A stretch of DNA of 64,000 nucleotides from Megachile rotundata (lineage: Eukaryota > Arthropoda > Insecta > Hymenoptera > Megachilidae). Under the pieces are notes generated by a model. That model was not told the origin of the DNA, searched no databases, and saw nothing but the letters and a program-made list of their open reading frames with translations. The position numbers and the translations under genes were made by a program. The stretch lies in assembly GCF_050947335.1 (NCBI RefSeq), contig NW_027474104.1, positions 1-64,000 of the forward strand. The letters run 5' to 3'. Positions 63,301 to 64,000 of the stretch are shown here, piece after piece. Numbering within the stretch: the stretch's first letter is position 1; the number at the start of each line of letters is the position of its first letter.

Positions 63301-64000
63301 TGAGTTAGATTGATAATAATAAGAGTAATGAGTATAGTAATTGTCGTTCTATCGATCATATCTGCATAATATGGTTAATAATATGAGTTAGATTGATAAT
63401 AGTGAGTGTAATAAATATAGTAATTGTCGTTCTATCGCTCATATAAGCACAATATGGTTAATAATATGAGTTAGATTGATAATAATAAGAGTAATGAGTA
63501 TAGTAATTGTCGTTCTATCGATCATATCTGCATAATATGGTTAATAATATGAGTTAGATTGATAATAGTGAGTGTAATAAATATAGTAATTGTCGTTCTA
63601 TCGCTCATATAAGCACAATATGGTTAATAATATGAGTTCGATTGATAATAATAAGAGTAATAAGTATAGTAATTGTCGTTCTATCGATCATATATGCATA
63701 ATATGGTTAATAATATGAGTTAGATTGATAATAGTGAGTGTAATAAGTATAGTGAATGTCGTTCTATCGATCATATCAGCATAATATGGGTAATAATATG
63801 AGTAGGATTGATAATAATAAGAGTAATGAGTATAGTAATTGTAGTTCTATCGATCATTTAAGCATAATATGGCTAATAATATGAGTTAGATTGATAAAAA
63901 TAAGAGTAATGAGTATAGTGATTGAAGTTCTATCGATCATATCTGCATAATATGGTTAATAATATGAGTTAGATTGATAATAATAAGAGTAATAAGTATA
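60362..64000. repeat. Segment C, third partial copy of the A/B block
   Basis: Aligns to segment A at 34196 bp (412 x 83; CATAATAGG at 60627 and 26431), then 34362 bp at 62179, then 34279 bp at 63166. Relative to A it has extra monomers near 61.0-61.4 kb, lacks one near 63.08 kb (a GCGTTAG monomer runs directly into the CCATCGATCATTTAAG junction), and has a 2-monomer duplication at 63301-63632. It leaves the window before the GAGGAGGGAG monomer is reached. Confidence 0.85.
63301..63632. repeat. 2-monomer tandem duplication (2 x 166 bp)
   Basis: The dimer starting TGAGTTAGATTG at 63301 (AATGAG monomer, then GATAATAGTGAG monomer leading to CGCTCATATAAGCAC) is repeated at 63467, 166 bp on. The corresponding positions at 23.8, 29.0, 38.2 and 57.0 kb hold a single dimer followed by GAGTTCGATTG. 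It is therefore a local and probably recent expansion. Confidence 0.88.

Larger units (their letters stand above)
20382..64000. repeat. 83-bp satellite array, right sub-array (subfamily R)
   Basis: About 525 monomers of the same 83-bp satellite in the same orientation as the left arm, with different diagnostic variants: ATCGCTCATATAAGCAC, GTTATATCG followed by ATAACC, CTAATAGCATGAG, GATCATTTAAGC, GATAATATTATGAG and GATTCATAAT. Landmarks from 20523 to 63932 are separated by exactly 523 x 83 bp, so there is no net indel over 43.4 kb. The organisation is dominated by segmental duplications of 0.5-8 kb. No gene or transposon interrupts it, and it runs past the window end at phase 69. Confidence 0.98.

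Noticed and set aside
1..64000. CRISPR array (regular short repeats)
   Set aside because: There are no unique spacers. The whole 83-bp period is repetitive, monomers grade into one another, and no cas-like gene is present.
1..64000. Gene encoding a repetitive protein
   Set aside because: 83 is not a multiple of 3, and the consensus carries stops (GAGTTAG, ATATGAG, TAATAA) in the forward frames, so no long frame can run through the array.
1..64000. Transposable element, tRNA or rRNA embedded in the array
   Set aside because: Reading through the window showed unbroken satellite with a constant grid. An insertion would have shifted the phase or introduced unlike sequence, and neither was seen outside the N gap.
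1..64000. CENP-B box
   Set aside because: No sequence with the TTCG and CGGG core spacing was seen. The GTCGTTCTATCG box is conserved but is not that motif, so centromere identity is not claimed from it.
1..64000. Replication origin or promoter from TATA-like AT-rich motifs
   Set aside because: TATA- and TAATAA-like strings occur in every monomer because of the 76% AT composition and cannot be told from background.

Overview
The whole window is one tandem-repeat satellite array, with no convincing gene, RNA gene, transposon or unique DNA anywhere in it. The repeat unit is 83 bp. The monomer at 12943-13025 is a good representative; by hand count it has A34 T29 G14 C6, about 24% GC. About 770 monomers are present, all head to tail in one orientation. 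The array runs off both window edges: base 1 is phase 4 and base 64000 is phase 69, where phase 1 is the A of ATCGATC. A tens-of-kilobase AT-rich satellite with nested higher-order repeats (HORs) and a 100-N scaffold gap points to a eukaryotic nuclear genome, probably centromeric, pericentromeric or other heterochromatin. I do not recognise the satellite and cannot name the species.

Layout. A 100-N gap at 20282-20381 splits the window into two sub-arrays with different monomer vocabularies. The left array (1-20281) contains, in order: a 14-monomer HOR with deleted and truncated copies (171-4939); a 12-monomer unit (5507-7216); a 13-monomer unit of 1079 bp (7217-9954); a mosaic stretch (9955-11460); a ladder of 12-, 6- and 18-monomer periods (11461-14946); and a 43-monomer-offset duplication (14947-16383 and 18515-19868) with mosaic sequence between.

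The right array (20382-64000) is built from larger segmental duplications. The first 5.8 kb after the gap recurs about 31.3-33.2 kb downstream (51673-59390). A block of about 7.5 kb at 25150-32735 recurs at 34612-42031, and parts of it recur a third time from about 59366 to the window end. Between these lie a 23-monomer HOR that shortens to 14, 14 and 12 monomers (40632-48119) and a 6-monomer tandem duplication (50271-51266). Copies differ by gain or loss of whole monomers far more often than by small indels.

Length conservation is the most striking property. All landmarks left of the gap fit an 83-bp grid except for four 82-bp monomers. From 20523 to 63932, exactly 523 x 83 bp separate the first and last landmark I measured, with no net indel. 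Variation is almost entirely base substitution, concentrated at phases 12-14 and 57-69, plus whole-monomer insertion and deletion. This fits unequal crossover or gene conversion acting in register.

The recurring open reading frames of about 62 codons are products of the repeat and are not annotated as genes. Nothing in the window supports a protein-coding or RNA-based system. The interest lies in the array's architecture and history, and in whether the array is bound by a specific protein or forms a centromere.
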